The position numbers and the translations under genes were made by a program. DNA of 64,000 nt from Antedon mediterranea (lineage: Eukaryota; Echinodermata; Crinoidea; Comatulida; Antedonidae): contig NC_092671.1 in NCBI RefSeq assembly GCF_964355755.1, forward strand, positions 3,669,001 to 3,733,000, in the 5' to 3' direction. This document shows, piece by piece, positions 35,532 to 48,705 of the stretch (position 1 is the first letter of the stretch; the number at the start of each line of letters is the position of its first letter). Below the pieces are notes generated by a model. The model was not told where the DNA came from. It made no database searches and was given only the letters and a program-made list of their open reading frames with translations.

Positions 35532-36649
35532 GTACGATTTATATGCGCGTTCGAACTTTGATGAATATCGCACGCGCGGTAACTTGAAATGAATTCTGTT
35601 GGTATGCATGAAGATGAAGATCACATTTCTAATTTCCACACATCTTCGCACACATTAAATATTATCTTTAACCGTATCATTCTAATTATTATGATTTTAG
35701 CAATATCCACACATTACATGCTGAATTCTTTCAAATTTTATCAGAATAATAAATTATTCTAGTTCGCTACATCGCCCCCAAATCTATATCTAGAAACTTA
35801 ATCCTGATTAGGCTTCGCATTTCATTGACAATTTGATTAATAAGTCTTAGTGTAAACTATGAATATGTTATGATAAATTACTTTAAATTGCTTCCCTGCA
35901 GATACATGAAAAAAAGATATTGTTTTGTTAATGATGGTCGTACATTATCCGATACACGAGCAGTATCATGTCTCTAGCGACAGTACACATCCTGCAGTAT
36001 TGCATCTTCTGATCACATGTGATACTATATAGTATAGTGAGAGATTATTTAGAGGGTTAAATTCACTGTACTGTACTGTAACATTTAGTAGTTTAGTACT
36101 ATGGGCCTGTTGTCGTCAGCAGACTCGATACTACAGGATATGTATTGGCGCTAGACATGATACCGTCCGAGAACCGACTGCGTACATTTGTTTAAACAAA
36201 TAGAACAGAGTATATGTTGGCATGAAACGTAAATTTGTTAATTAATATAACACAAAATTCGTCTACACCGACAACGGACAATAGGTTTAGCATGGTATAT
36301 ATGCTAGATGACCACAACATCAATTATGTAATTAAGGGATCATTTGCCTAATTATATTGACCGACAATATTTGAGGGCTTGCTGTTTTCTGCCTCTCAAA
36401 AATAAACAAATGCTGCGACAAAACCAATATACATATTAATGACAACATGAGCGAGCGTGTAAAAATAGTGTCTCTGACTGTGTTATTGCGTCATTCGTGT
36501 AATTCGGATATAAACCGTCCTACTTACCTTGTTACTAAGGGATGAAACTATCTGTTACTCTGTTGGTGACAGAAATCCCTCATACTTTTAAAACCTCGGG
36601 AAAAAATTACTAAAAACAACGACTCTATCGCATACTAACATAACTTATG
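35532..36649. other. Non-coding stretch, no gene seen
   Basis: AT-rich, no repeat or sustained frame recognised. Confidence 0.45.
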
Positions 36650-37105
36650 AAAAAAATCATGTGTGTAGGCCTAATGTGGTTTGAAATCCTTTTGGGCACA
36701 TTGTTTTTGTTAAACATTGCTTTATAGTATGATACAACTATTAAAGAAGAGAACACAAACAAAGCTAGCTCTACATGACGGAGAGCCAAAGCGGACCACT
36801 TAGCGTATAGAAACAAAAAAAAAAAAATCATGGTGTGTAGGCCTAATGTGGTTTAAAATCCCTTTTGGCACATTGTTATTTTAAACAATGCTTTATAGTA
36901 TGATGCAACTATTAAGGAGGAGTACTGATATAGCTCTCCATGACGAAGAGCCAATGTGAACCACTATGGTTTAGAAACCGAACAAGAAAAAAACACGTGT
37001 ACTCCTACAGATGATACTGCAGGTTTCTAATCATTCCTCGATTCAATCCGTTTGGGCACGTATTTTTTTAACAGTGCTTTTATTGTATGATTCACCCATT
37101 AAGGT
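36650..37105 (+). repeat. Tandem triplication, ~170-bp units
   Basis: Units start near 36650, 36824 and 36985. The first two share GTGTAGGCCTAATGTGGTTT, GGCACATTGTT, TGCTTTATAGTATGAT and GAGAGCCAA or GAAGAGCCAA. The third is diverged but keeps GGGCACGTA, AGTGCTTTTATTGTATGAT and CCATTAAGG. Confidence 0.85.
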
Positions 37106-40100
37106 TACAATCATATATTTTCAGATATTTCTTTACTACTTTCCCTAACGTACAAAAGCTTTTCCAATACTGGATATCATATTATTCACAAGCGTAGTTG
37201 TTTTCGCTTGACTCGATCAATCAATCAATCAAAAATAGAAGGAGAACGAATACAACCAAAGGCGCATCTATAATGCAATTACCCATCCGTTACCATGACA
37301 ATAACTATCAAGTAATATTGCATTGTTGCGAAAATGCAAATTTTATACAAGCAGCGTAGATAAAGTCAATGACAAAAATATAACCGAGGGCGCTATTTAA
37401 TTTATATAGTTTACAGTGTAATTGGTTGCATTGTGTTCGTTCATAAAAACACAGATTGTATACTGCTTTCTGATTGCTTTTTGTCTAATTAAAATATTGA
37501 TCATGTTTTGTTATGAGGTTAAATATTGTTGGGTAAATTTTCTATAAACAAAATGGTAGGATGATACTTCAAATTGCTGTTAAATATATGTTCTTAATAT
37601 ACGATTTACAATACCCCATGCAGGTTGGCAAGGCGGGTGACGGAGGACTAGGTATCCACCCCACCGTACCCTCATCTAAATTGTTAAAATGACGATGCAA
37701 GCGATATATCATTGGGTCAAAATAATTCAGCACTTTATTTTACTATTTACCCGCTTTTCCCAGTTTCAAAGTTCGGGAACGGCCGTAGTAAATCGTACAA
37801 CCAATGCAATCTAACAACAGGACACTGAGCTCACCTTGCCAAGATATGAACTCGTAACAGTCCTTTGAATTTATGTCTGGCTGCGACAAATGCAAACAGT
37901 AGTGTACTTATGTACACATTCTCCGCGGTGTATGTTAAGAGGAGTGGAACTGTACGTGTCGCAGCCACAGATAAATTCTTTGATCTCCGTAGCTCAGAAT
38001 CCTGTTGCTGGATTGCCTTAGTACAACATACTATAATTTGCAGCCTTATTTTAATCTATATAACCATTTCGTTACAAATAATACTTTTTAAAAAAGTTTT
38101 TTAGCGTAGGCTTAAAACAGCAACATTAATAACAGGTATAACCACATTTAGCAAAAATTCGAACATGGATTGTAGACTGTAGGTTATGTTAATGCTATAT
38201 AAACTCACGTGTAATCCCACGCTTAGCTAAACAAGATATACCATACTTAGATGTTAATGTAAATTGATATGTGTACCGTATAAACAATGTGCTATATCAA
38301 TACATAGACTAACTTGCACAGACGTGCTTAAAGCATTCGTTCTAAAATTAATCGACTACGCACTTTAACCTATAGGCCTATAACTTCTCTTAACCCCCTT
38401 TCACATCGCCTTGACAATCTTCGGAGTATACATACATACAACACACCGGTGTATGTAAAAGTGTTGTGTTTCTTTGCGTGATGTTAAATGTTGTTTAAAT
38501 CATTAATTTGACTGTGCAAATTATATTGTAGTCTTTCAACTTACGTTTCACTTTGTGTTTAAATAAGATGTCAGGCAAGGAATTTGGCATATGAATGTAT
38601 TAAATGTATGTGGGGTAAGAAGAGTGATATTACCTTAGGCCTCCTTTCCTGGCCCTGGGTGTGATAATGATTGTGTATCATCTGATGGAAAGATAGATTA
38701 ACGTCCAAACATATAATAAGGTATCCAACTTCTAACGTGCATCCACCAGTTTGGCGAAAAATAAAATGCGTATCTGCCAGTGGCGTAGAATGCCATTATT
38801 CGACAATAGTACTAATAAGAATTGCGTCACAGCCTACAATTTTAACGAAAGCTTAAATTACACAATTCAATTTCTGCACTTTAAGCTGTTTACTCAATAA
38901 TATACAGAAACCAATCCAGTATAATTTTCCCATTAGTTTTTGTGTATGACGACAATATGCAAATGAAGCCAGCAGAAGTGAATTAACATATTACCAGGGC
39001 ACGGTATAAACACGTCTAATACAATATGACCATCGGCCAGCTTTATTTGTCAGCTTTCTCGACAATATTTATCCACGAGAAAGCAAATGGAAGGAACTTG
39101 TTGAAATCAGATCGTTGTTCAAACCATTAAAAATGAATTAACCTTATATGGGCATGAAATCTCGATATCTACATAGATATTGACTACAGTCATGATAAGC
39201 ACATCAATTAGCTATTCTCTTTAAATAATAATTCGTGAGAGGAATAACGATAGGGTACGCCTCCAATTACTCTTTTATTTTTGTGTTTAATAATAATTGA
39301 TTTATTTCTTTTTTGTTTTATCTTGGTCTAAATATAGTCTCTTGTAGAGATAGAATGGCTCTATGTTCAAATACACAGACAGACAGTATGCATATATTTT
39401 AAACGGCTGGCCGTTTTCAGCATTACTTTTTAAAATGTCATCAGACTACACAAACTGTCATCAGACTACACAAACTGTCAAACAGATTTTTCCAGGGGCA
39501 CATAGGGGCGTGACAACCAATAGGATATGACGTCACTGTAAATTCCAAATCTGAAAAAAAAAAACAACATATAAAATGTCTTGCAACATTATCGAATGGA
39601 TTTTATCGCAAGTAATGTATTCTCAAATGTTATCTCATAAAGAAAAGAGAAAAATGATAATGTACTTTAAATGTTGTCTGATTTTCAGACTGGCGGAATG
39701 ATATTAACCAGTCGACACTGTTATCATACTCGATGTATATCAATTTTTAATATTGTTTGACGGCATTTAATAACGATTGAGTATTCCATGCAATTACAAT
39801 AGCTACCCACAAGGGAATTGAACGACTCTCGTTCCTTCAGATGAAATTACAATGTGTCTTTGGCATTGTAAACGAATGGGTATAACACAGCTTATGGCTT
39901 ATATCATAGACGTAGTTTATTAATTAACCAGAGAGCATTTTAATCCCAGTAACAAATTATTATTTTATTTATAAAGTAGGCCTAGCATTCATATGATGAG
40001 TCACGATGGATTGGTTTTTATACTAGCCACAGAATGATATGCTAATATCAATTTATAACAATACTGAGATATTAAGCGTGATGCGGTGGATTAGATCGAG

Positions 40101-40258
40101 AAATAATGGACATGTACGTCTTTTGATAGTAAGATTATATATTCTATTGAAAGAAAAACAAATCTCAAGGGTTTGAAAGCCTTTTAAGCACAACAATTCA
40201 TTGCATTATAGTAGTGGTGGACTTTGACCTCGCATAACATTACATATTTTGTAGCATA
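37106..40258. other. Non-coding stretch, no gene seen
   Basis: Longest frame is 79 codons at 37865-38104 (+), with no motif and a hydrophobic end; probably chance. A 20-bp direct repeat, GTCATCAGACTACACAAACT, occurs twice in tandem at about 39437-39478. Confidence 0.45.
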
Positions 40259-40400
40259 TCACCCGATTCTGCTAGGACTAACTTAGTGACAGGGATAACA
40301 TGTACAAAAAGTACTAAATACACCTAGACTTGTATCTATATGACTGTCAATAGTCAGTGAACATCTATCTAGGGACAGACCACGGCAGATAATCGGGTGA
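40259..40400. mobile_element. Palindromic MITE relative, 142 bp
   Basis: Ends TCACCCGATTCTGC and GCAGATAATCGGGTGA are inverted repeats, with internal GACTGTCAATAGTC as in the 34103-34328 element. Shorter and more diverged than that copy. Confidence 0.65.
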
Positions 40401-43400
40401 GCAAATTGCTGAATCATAATATCTAAAAGTACTCTTATATATTGCTTTAAAAAAAAACAGAATGTATATATATTATTACTACTGTACATTATGTGAATCA
40501 CGAGGATAAAAGTGTCACTTAAAATATCGTTGCATTATTATAGTCATTATCTATCGTTCCACTGTTAACATTACATAGAAGGTCTCTGGGGATGAGTTAA
40601 TGTTAGTTGAGCGGCAACTTTTGCATGGTCGGGCACCAACATCCTGACAGCAGACGATAAAAGGGACTAAATATACGCCATTAAGACTGCTTTTTATTTA
40701 CACGGACTACCAGCAGTGGACGCATATAAGACGAATAATATACTATATAGAATGTCTTTATTTGTAAGTAGAATCTTACTTTTTGTTTTGTTTTGAGGAT
40801 TTGATACATTTTGGCCTCTTAGGGACTACCACTCATATGACATCTCTGTATTAAAGGTCCAGTGTGTTGTCACAGGAGCCAGTAAATCAAATGATTGTTA
40901 TTAAGTATATCGGTAAGGATCATGTAAGTGACATCCGTTAGGTAAATGGTTGAATTTGGAGGAAAGATAATTCACCAGAATTATACTAGCCTTTAATGCT
41001 TTATTATTTAAGCTCCAATTTCAGTGAATTGCTATTAATTATCATTATTTATCATATAATATAGATTCAATTACAATATCTAAAATATCTATTCTTATAA
41101 CATTATTAAACATGTTTATAATTCTAAAAACCTCTATTGTGTATATTTCTAGTTATTATAGCTAACATTTCCTTCAGGAAAATAATCAATGTTATAATAT
41201 GATGTTTATTCAATATTGTTCTTGTTACGATTGTCACCATAATCATAATTATCACAATGTATATATATATATAATTTGGACGTTAAGTTTTCACAATCAG
41301 CACTTTTACAAATCAAGCTCAAATTTTGCGCCTAAGGTCTAAGTGAATAAAGTATAAGGCCTAGAGTGAAGAAATGTAACGACAAGTGCAGACGTGCTAA
41401 CGAGAAGACAAATTAGTATAATTCAATGAAATAAAATGTTGAAATGAAGATATATTAACAAAATGGGCTGTTAATTGAAAGTGACACGTTTACCGTTCTC
41501 TAACGATCAACAATCTAATCAATCTAAAGATAACAACAGGTTAATTGCAAAAGGCGTCGACATCGAATAACCCCACTTTTTCAACATGAATATAATAATT
41601 ATATCCGGCCCTAAAAGTGGGACGAAATTATTTGCAGGAGAAATGGAAGGGTCTATTATTTAGATTAAAAAAACTTTATTTTAAAATTTCAAACCTAGTC
41701 CGCATTTATTTACAACATATCTGGCTTGTTAGGACTCCCTTATTTGCAGTAAACCACGAATACAACTTTTTATGCCCGTTTATGCATTACGCCATTCATT
41801 AATTAATCGTGCATAACGGATTTTAACTAGCGCCATCGCGATTACATGATTAAGCACAAAGTATCGGTAAACAACAGAATGTGAATTCATGTAAATATTA
41901 AAACATACATTGATAGTGATCCTGGAAACTAGTACACAGGCATCTCATCCCAGTTATTTTCTATTCTCCGTTGTTTATATTTCACGCTGCCCTTCATAAT
42001 ATTATGTATTATTCATATTATTTTCTGATATTATTCGATACTCTCTATACTGCAAAGGTATCGTACCTGACTGTATTAACACAGAAGAAAATCTTTGTAA
42101 AATATGCCATCGTTTAATTGTTGGGTGTGGATCGGGTGGTTGTGATTGTCTAATGTTAGAGAAGATTATGTATGAGATATATATATATTTCTATACTTGC
42201 ATTGATTATTGCATGTGACGAAGTACAGTGTAGATGTTTTTACTATAGAAGACATTTTATTATTTCCCCATTGACACTTACGATTAAGCCGGTCGGCCAA
42301 GGACCTAATCGTAAATGCATGGGAGTAAGCTTACTCAATAGTAAATGAGCTATAGGCAAATGGTATTTGTAGGCCTATCAAAGAAATCTCTTAAATACAG
42401 GGAACATTATGACATTCTTTTTACACTGATGTAATTCAATTGAGTTGTATCACGTGAACACGTAAGCTTCCCTTCCGATAGACAAAGAACGAACGTAAAA
42501 TTGACTATAAATATACAGTTCTGAATGAACGAAACGCGTAAGAAGGGCTTATATACGCATGTGCATATCTCCGAATTCACCTCGAATAGAACTCGCTTAA
42601 TCAATCACAATCCGTCCTAAACAAATCATAACTTCTGACAACACATTTACGATAATCTTTTAAATACGAAATGTGAAACATTTACTTTTCTTGTTTAAAA
42701 AACCCCCCAAAAACAGGTTATCGACCTGATACATTATGAATGTCAACCTGCCCATGTTATGTTACTTTGAGTCCCATTATCTTCTCTTGTTTGTACTATC
42801 TATTCACCGATGCAAATTGAGCACTTACGTAATTACCATCAATTTGTCGCTAAGTCTTACTGATTAATGTTTTAGCTATCCCACCGCACACGCTTCGATG
42901 GTTTTCATCATGTCCTTTTAACGATTATACAAAAGACATGTAACAAGGGGAATTTGTAATTACAACAAAGTGTAAATTTCACTTACGCCAGGAAAGATGT
43001 CGGTTAAAGGAATGACGTCATATAACATTCGTCGAGATCTTTCAACTTGAAAACAACAAAAAACGTATTGAGTAGGCATTATGATTGTGTAAACTTGCCC
43101 CATGTAATATCTGCGTTTCCATGTATGTCTTCTGAAAACTGTGTTTTCGAGCTAAAGTATTTTACGTGTGAAACGCCATATATGCCAAAACCTTTATCTT
43201 GTTACTAATAATTAAGTCGAAACACAGTTTAGAACGAGACTACTGAATGTAAGGATTTCTCTAATACCCTGTTGGAAGCAAAAACTGAGCGCATAAAAAT
43301 ATACCGTATCTACTATTATTTCAGCTTTTCTATTGCTTTATAGGGTAGGATTAAGAATATCGAAATATTTTATATCTTATTTACACGGCTTAAAAATATG

Positions 43401-46104
43401 CCGTATATTTTGTATATAAGTTTCGTAAGAGTGTACTGGTGGTGACAACTTTACTATTGAATTGAGAATCACACAATATTTATTTTAAATTCTAAATACG
43501 AAACGTTAGTGTTTTTATTCGTAATGTTTTCGTTTTATACTTTTTGGGTCTGTGCTTGATGACTACTGCGCAGTAACTTAACGATTCAATTTGCTTAGGG
43601 CTATAGTTGCAATGTAAACAGAAGTTGCTACTATTCCCGAAGGCGACATTAAATTGCGCGTAATTAGGGGTAATGGAAATGCAATATTAAAATATTGAAT
43701 AAAATGTCAGCACATTCGATCCAGATTAAATTGCCTTTATTTTATATAAAAGTGTCTTGCTTTTTTCAATATTAGGACGCTGTTGCGAAAATGAAAAACG
43801 CGTGTATTATTAAATAATTATAATTTTAACAGTTTTAAATTCCATCATGTTGTACCAATGTAATCTAACGACGATTGCCTTGGTTGTACTACAGTATATG
43901 TTTTTTATTAGGCCTCTGTGCCTACATCATAAACGGGTGTGAATATAATGTACTGGTTGCGTAATGAAGAAAATGTATGGGGCGCAATTAGCAGCAAAAG
44001 TTTATTTTGTATTTTAACAATCCTATGTTTGAAGAAATACACTATAATTTAATGATTGATTTTAGCATGCAACTTTTGCTGCGTATGGCGCCCCGTAGAC
44101 ATGAACCTAAAATTAATGAGATAACGTGGGAAAGTACGCACATTTTTCTTAATATAAAACGTATAGGTGAATTTCAATTAAAATGTTTCATTATCGCAAC
44201 ACGTTTCATCAAGGTCAGTGTTAACTGTGGCTTATCCAATTAATTGAATTGATAAAGTACTTTATTTTTAAATAATAATCAATAAACTATTTATTCGCCG
44301 TTTCAGGTATACCCGATTCAGTGCTGTATCTCCACATACGATAATATTTTCCAAGTATCATAGGACAATTCGGTAATACAGCATCTCATGTGAATCACAT
44401 GTGGCCTGTATTATAAGCTTAGAATAATTGTCTATGATACTGGCGACATGTGAAAAATGATGTTTTACGTAATTTTCCTAAGATCTGGAAAATTCTCGAT
44501 ACAGTACCGGTACCTATAATCGATGAAACAATTAATGTTCAATGTCCATCAGATTTTTTGACAATTAATCCACGGTAACCAGCCATCAACATTTAACTGA
44601 GGTTTTCCACGGGTGGACTGCATTGAGTTATCATGCGATCGACATGATCGCTGCAAATTCCTCTTTCTCGACAAATTACTTAATCGCGTTTGCTTATTCT
44701 CACGTTTAAAAGAGTTCCATTAGGAAAATAATCTGAAGAGAGAGACTAAAATATTCTAGAAGAATTGATACGATATATGAAAATGATATTAATAGCCAAA
44801 TACTTGAAAGATATAGTTCTATCAATCTATCTTCACAATGGATACGATACCAGCGAAGCGGAACCGATGGAATTAGAAAACGGAGTGATCATGTTTCCTC
44901 TAAAATGCAACAGATCAAAAATAAGCGACAATTATTCTATGATGACGTCGTATTTGAGAAGCTGAAATGGAAAATAAATAATATACTGTATGGCTAGTAC
45001 TAATTGGCCCTAAAAGCCGCCCATAGTCACATACCTACTAGATCAATATTATGGTAAAAGAAATTGGTTTAAGTTAATATTTCATGATATTTCTGAGAAT
45101 TCTTCTTGTAAAATTTATCTTCGTATATTTCTTAATAATTATGTATAGCAATATATCTTTATTGTCTCATGTTTTGACTTATCAACCCATCATTCGAGTG
45201 ATAAATTAGAACAACTCATTTAGTAAAATATCGTATATTGATATTGAAAGTACCTTACAAAATGATAAATCCTGAACCCATCGAAAGAGATGGGTGCGGG
45301 ATAGATAATTATTATTAAATGTAATGATCATGATAGTTCATATTTATTTCCTAATCTTACTCTTCCGGGCAAAAATGACACAAGATCAAGGCCACAGCGA
45401 GAGGTTAAAAGCAGACGAGGCAAAGATGGTTTAAATTGAATTATTAATATAAAATAGGACGATCTGTTGTGGGGCAATTGGGGTGGGTGATGAAAATTTC
45501 AGACGAGGCGAGCTCCTCGTCTGCCTCATGGTGGCTACGGTCCTGAAGATGTGTACAAGCATAAAGGTAATGTTGGTGTCATAATAGGTAATATACAGCA
45601 TTTTATTCAGAGACTTTTCTTTTTTATTTACCATAAACTGCGATCGCCAACGTAATAACTTTTAATGTATCTGAGATATATATACATAATATATACAGCC
45701 CGCCTTTTCAATTAAACTTGAAATCTGTATAGGATCTGTAGGATCACTCGCATTGACGATGATGAATGTCTGTCTATTTCAAACGTATTTTGTATCAATA
45801 TATTATAATTGAAGGTTCAATATAAGAAATCAAAAACATTCTGATAGACTTGCCTGTGGATACATGTTATTGCAATACCACTTGACCTATGAACCTGGTT
45901 TATGTTCTCTGTACCTAATCTGCTACTTACCGTAGTCTTTAGAAAATTGAAAACATTTTGACATTTGGCAGCATGCAGCACATGGTAATGTTTATAAAAA
46001 CACTTCCATTTTTAAATGCCTTCCTACCTGGGACCAACGCAACTATAATGTATGTATATATAAGTATGAGTTAAGCTACACTCTGTCATCACTATTTATG
46101 TGAC
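40401..46104. other. Large non-coding stretch, no gene seen
   Basis: AT-rich. Short frames at 41617-41802, 44007-44243 and 44765-44965 lack domains, and no splice-linked exons were found. A small hairpin, CAGACGAGG...CCTCGTCTG, lies near 45500. Confidence 0.45.
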
Positions 46105-46405
46105 AGAAAAATGTGATGTGTCTATGGACATGATGATGTCATATCACTACCATCTTTGGGCATATCACTACCATATTTAAGCACTTTGTATACTAGTTTG
46201 AGTGTAGACAAAACTTTAGATTTATACATCATTTCGTTTGTTCAATTTAATATTGAAGTGGATTAACTTTATGTGATAACAAAATGTGATGTGTCTATAT
46301 ATGGACATGATGATGCCATATCACTACCATATTTGGGCATATCACTACCGTATTTGGGCATATCACTGCCATATTTAGGCACCATATTACACTTTTTTTG
46401 TCCAA

Positions 46406-47509
46406 TTCTTAATTTTTTTCTATATGCTGACGACACCACTGTTTATTACTCTGACCCTGATATTCAAACCTTATTTAATACTGTTAATACCAATCTGACC
46501 CTTATGTCTCAATACTTTTCAGCATAACAAACTTTCTCTTAACCACAAAAAATGTAACTTCATCCTGTTTGGGACCCCTCAGAAAATTAAAAACATTGAT
46601 ACTGCAAACTATAACATTTCTATTAACAATCATGATATTCCCTCAGTCCAATCTGCTACATTTTTAGGAGTTCATCTTGACAGTCGACTTTCATGGAAAA
46701 ATCACATCAATTTTGTTGAGAATAAAATTTCAAAAAGTCTTGGCATCATCACTAGACTTTCTTCTTTTTCACCCCCTAACATTCTTCGTATCCTGTACTG
46801 CTCCCTCATCCTGCCTTATCTTAACTATTGCAATATTGTCTGGTGCAACTCTTATCCTTCCCGTATTAAAAAACTTCAAACTCTTCAAAAAAAGGCCATC
46901 AGGGTTATATCTGGCGCCCCACCCCTGTCTCATTCATCTCAACTTTTTTCAAAGCTTAATCTTCTCAAAGTCTCCGATATCAATCTAACCCAACAAGGCT
47001 CGTTCATCTTTTCTTCTATTAATTCCAACCTTCCCAAACATCTCTGCTTCATGTTCACTCCAAATTCTTCAATTCATTATCATAATACCCGTATTTGTTC
47101 AAAAATACATATTCCAACCCATAAAACCAACCACTTTCAACACAACATTAGGTATTCCGGACCCACTTTTTGGAACGATCTGCCACTCCCCATCTTAAAC
47201 TCTGTTTCTAGTAAATCATTTTTATCTAAACTTAAAAGTCACCTTATTGCCAAATATTAACTTTTCCTCGGTTAATTTTTTTTTTTTTTTTATTAATTTT
47301 TTTTTTTTATTTTATATATTTTTTTTTATTTTATAAATTTTCATTGTCTGTGTCTGTAATAGGTACGTCCTCCACAAGATGTGTTTTTCATCTTTCTGGG
47401 CGTGTACCTTCTTCTTTCGAATTTTTGTTTACATATTTATTGATCACTGAAATCTATTTTGTATATGAAAGGAGAAAATAAATGTTGCTTTGAATTGAAT
47501 TGAATTGAA
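46406..47509 (+). mobile_element. 5'-truncated CR1/L2-like LINE
   Basis: Comparison with the uninterrupted repeat copy near 47820 places the insertion exactly after GTCCAA and before CTAGTTTGATAG. The element begins inside the reverse transcriptase, ends with a T-rich 3' UTR and finishes AATAAATGTTGCTT plus (GAATT)n. No target duplication is discernible, as is common for CR1/L2-type LINEs. Confidence 0.9.
46408..47260 (+). pseudogene. LINE reverse transcriptase C-terminal part, one frameshift
   Basis: Starts at the RT active-site motif (NFFLYADDTTVYYSD). It continues through NKLSLNHKKCNF, ATFLGVHLDSRLSWKNHI, LRILYCSLILPYLNYCN and LQKKAIRVISG to YSGPTFWNDLP and a stop at 47258-47260. These are standard RT thumb and C-terminal landmarks of the Jockey/CR1/L2 group. 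A single extra base near 46525 breaks the frame; otherwise about 245 codons are open. The N-terminal RT and endonuclease are missing, so the copy cannot be autonomous. One lesion suggests a fairly recent insertion. Confidence 0.92.
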
Positions 47510-48072
47510 CTAGTTTGATAGTGTAGAAAAAACTTTAGACTTTCACATCGTTTCGGTCGTTCAATTTTAATATTGAAGTGGGTAAACGTAGCTTCATTAT
47601 ACAAAATGTAATATTAATTATTTTGTTACATTCCAATAATCGATCATTCCAATGATATCAGTGTGATAACTACCGCCTTCATACATTGTCCCAAACCTAA
47701 AGTTCTGTTTACACGGTTGACAACAACATGTGATGTAGTAATATGGACATATTTAGCCATATAACTACCGTATTTGGGCATATCACTGTCATATTTAGGC
47801 ACATTACACCTTTTTTGTCCAACTAGTTTTATCAGGGAAGAGTTAAATTTGATAGTGTAAACAAAACTTTAGACATAATTTTGATATTGAAGTGGGTAAA
47901 CGTAGCTTAATAATAAAAAATATAATTCATTCTATTCTTTTGTAACATTCCAATAATATTCATTCATATAAATTGGAAACACACTATGTTGTCTGTGGTA
48001 AACTACCTCCTTCATACATCGTCCCAAACCTAACGTTCTGTCTACACTGTTGACAACAATACGTGATGTAGT

Positions 48073-48381
48073 TGAAATTGAAATTGAAATATATATTTAT
48101 ACTGGGTAACCTCTTCAGTCAAAGACTGGTCTCCCAGTTGGTGATCAGTGGCTGTGATGTACTAGTACACCGGGATAACCCCCTACTCGTCTCGAAAGAT
48201 GTACTAGGTTCTTTAAAGTGCACACGAGCTAGATGTACACTGGACCTACGGTTTATAGTCCTTATCCGAGAAGACTCGTTCTACCACCAGAACCATGGAG
48301 TGAGTGAGCCTCGAACCCCTGCCGATGTTATGGCTACGTAATTACGGTTCCACTGTCTTAACCGCTCGGTCACTCACTCAC
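48073..48381 (-). mobile_element. tRNA-derived SINE, minus orientation
   Basis: On the minus strand: A box TGACCGAGCGGTTAAG, B box GGGGTTCGAGGC, then the body shared with 33391-33784 and a (TTTCAA)n tail at 48073-48095. It splits the fourth ~350-bp repeat copy between GATGTAGT and AATAT. Confidence 0.88.
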
Positions 48382-48465
48382 TAAGTAATATGAATATATT
48401 TAGCCATATCACTACCAAATTTAGGTACATCACATTTTTTGTCAAACTGGTTTGATAGTGTAGGC

Positions 48466-48523
48466 TTGGTTCCCACCGAGACGCAATGCAAATACGTAAG
48501 CGCAACGTATGCAACAGAGCTTA
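48466..48523. mobile_element. Partial TGGTTCCCAC-family MITE end
   Basis: CTTGGTTCCCACCGAGACGC and CGTAAGCGCAACG match the left end of the adjacent full element, giving two head-to-tail starts. Confidence 0.6.
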
Positions 48524-48702
48524 AGCTTGGTTCCCACTAGAACGTAACGCAAGGACGTAAACGCAACGCAAGCGTTTTAACCAATGACAAGCGAAGTTAT
48601 AGACAGTTAGCAATCACAAGCGAATAAGCCATCGCTTGTGATTGGTCAATTCACTTGCGTTGCGTTACGTCCTTGCGTTGCGTCGCTAGTGGGAACCACG
48701 CT
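48524..48702. mobile_element. MITE, 179 bp, TTA target duplication
   Basis: Ends AGCTTGGTTCCCACTAG and CTAGTGGGAACCACGCT are inverted repeats, flanked by TTA at 48521-48523 and 48703-48705. The interior continues the inversion (ACGTAACGCAAGGACGT against ACGTCCTTGCGTTGCGT) and contains two paired CAATCACAAGCG/CGCTTGTGATTG blocks. An almost identical copy is at 61785-61963. The TTA duplication fits PIF/Harbinger-type mobilisation. Confidence 0.92.
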
Positions 48703-48705
48703 TTA

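Larger units (their letters stand above)
46105..48465 (+). repeat. ~350-bp repeat family, four tandem copies, interrupted
   Basis: Each copy reads GTGATGTR, one to three 21-bp ATATCACTACCATATTTGGGC units, TTTTTTGTCCAAC, TAGTTTGATAGTGTAGA, ACTTTAGA, TATTGAAGTGG, GTAACATTCCAATAAT and CATACATYGTCCCAAACC. Copies begin near 46110, 46285, 47728 and 48061. The second is split by a LINE and the fourth by a SINE. An inverted single copy lies at 55975-56045. The family identity is unknown. Confidence 0.75.

Noticed and set aside
37387-37396. AGGGCGC motifs here and at about 20675, 27602 and 56347 as CTCF sites
   Set aside because: Only the short core matches; the flanking consensus is absent and chance is likely.
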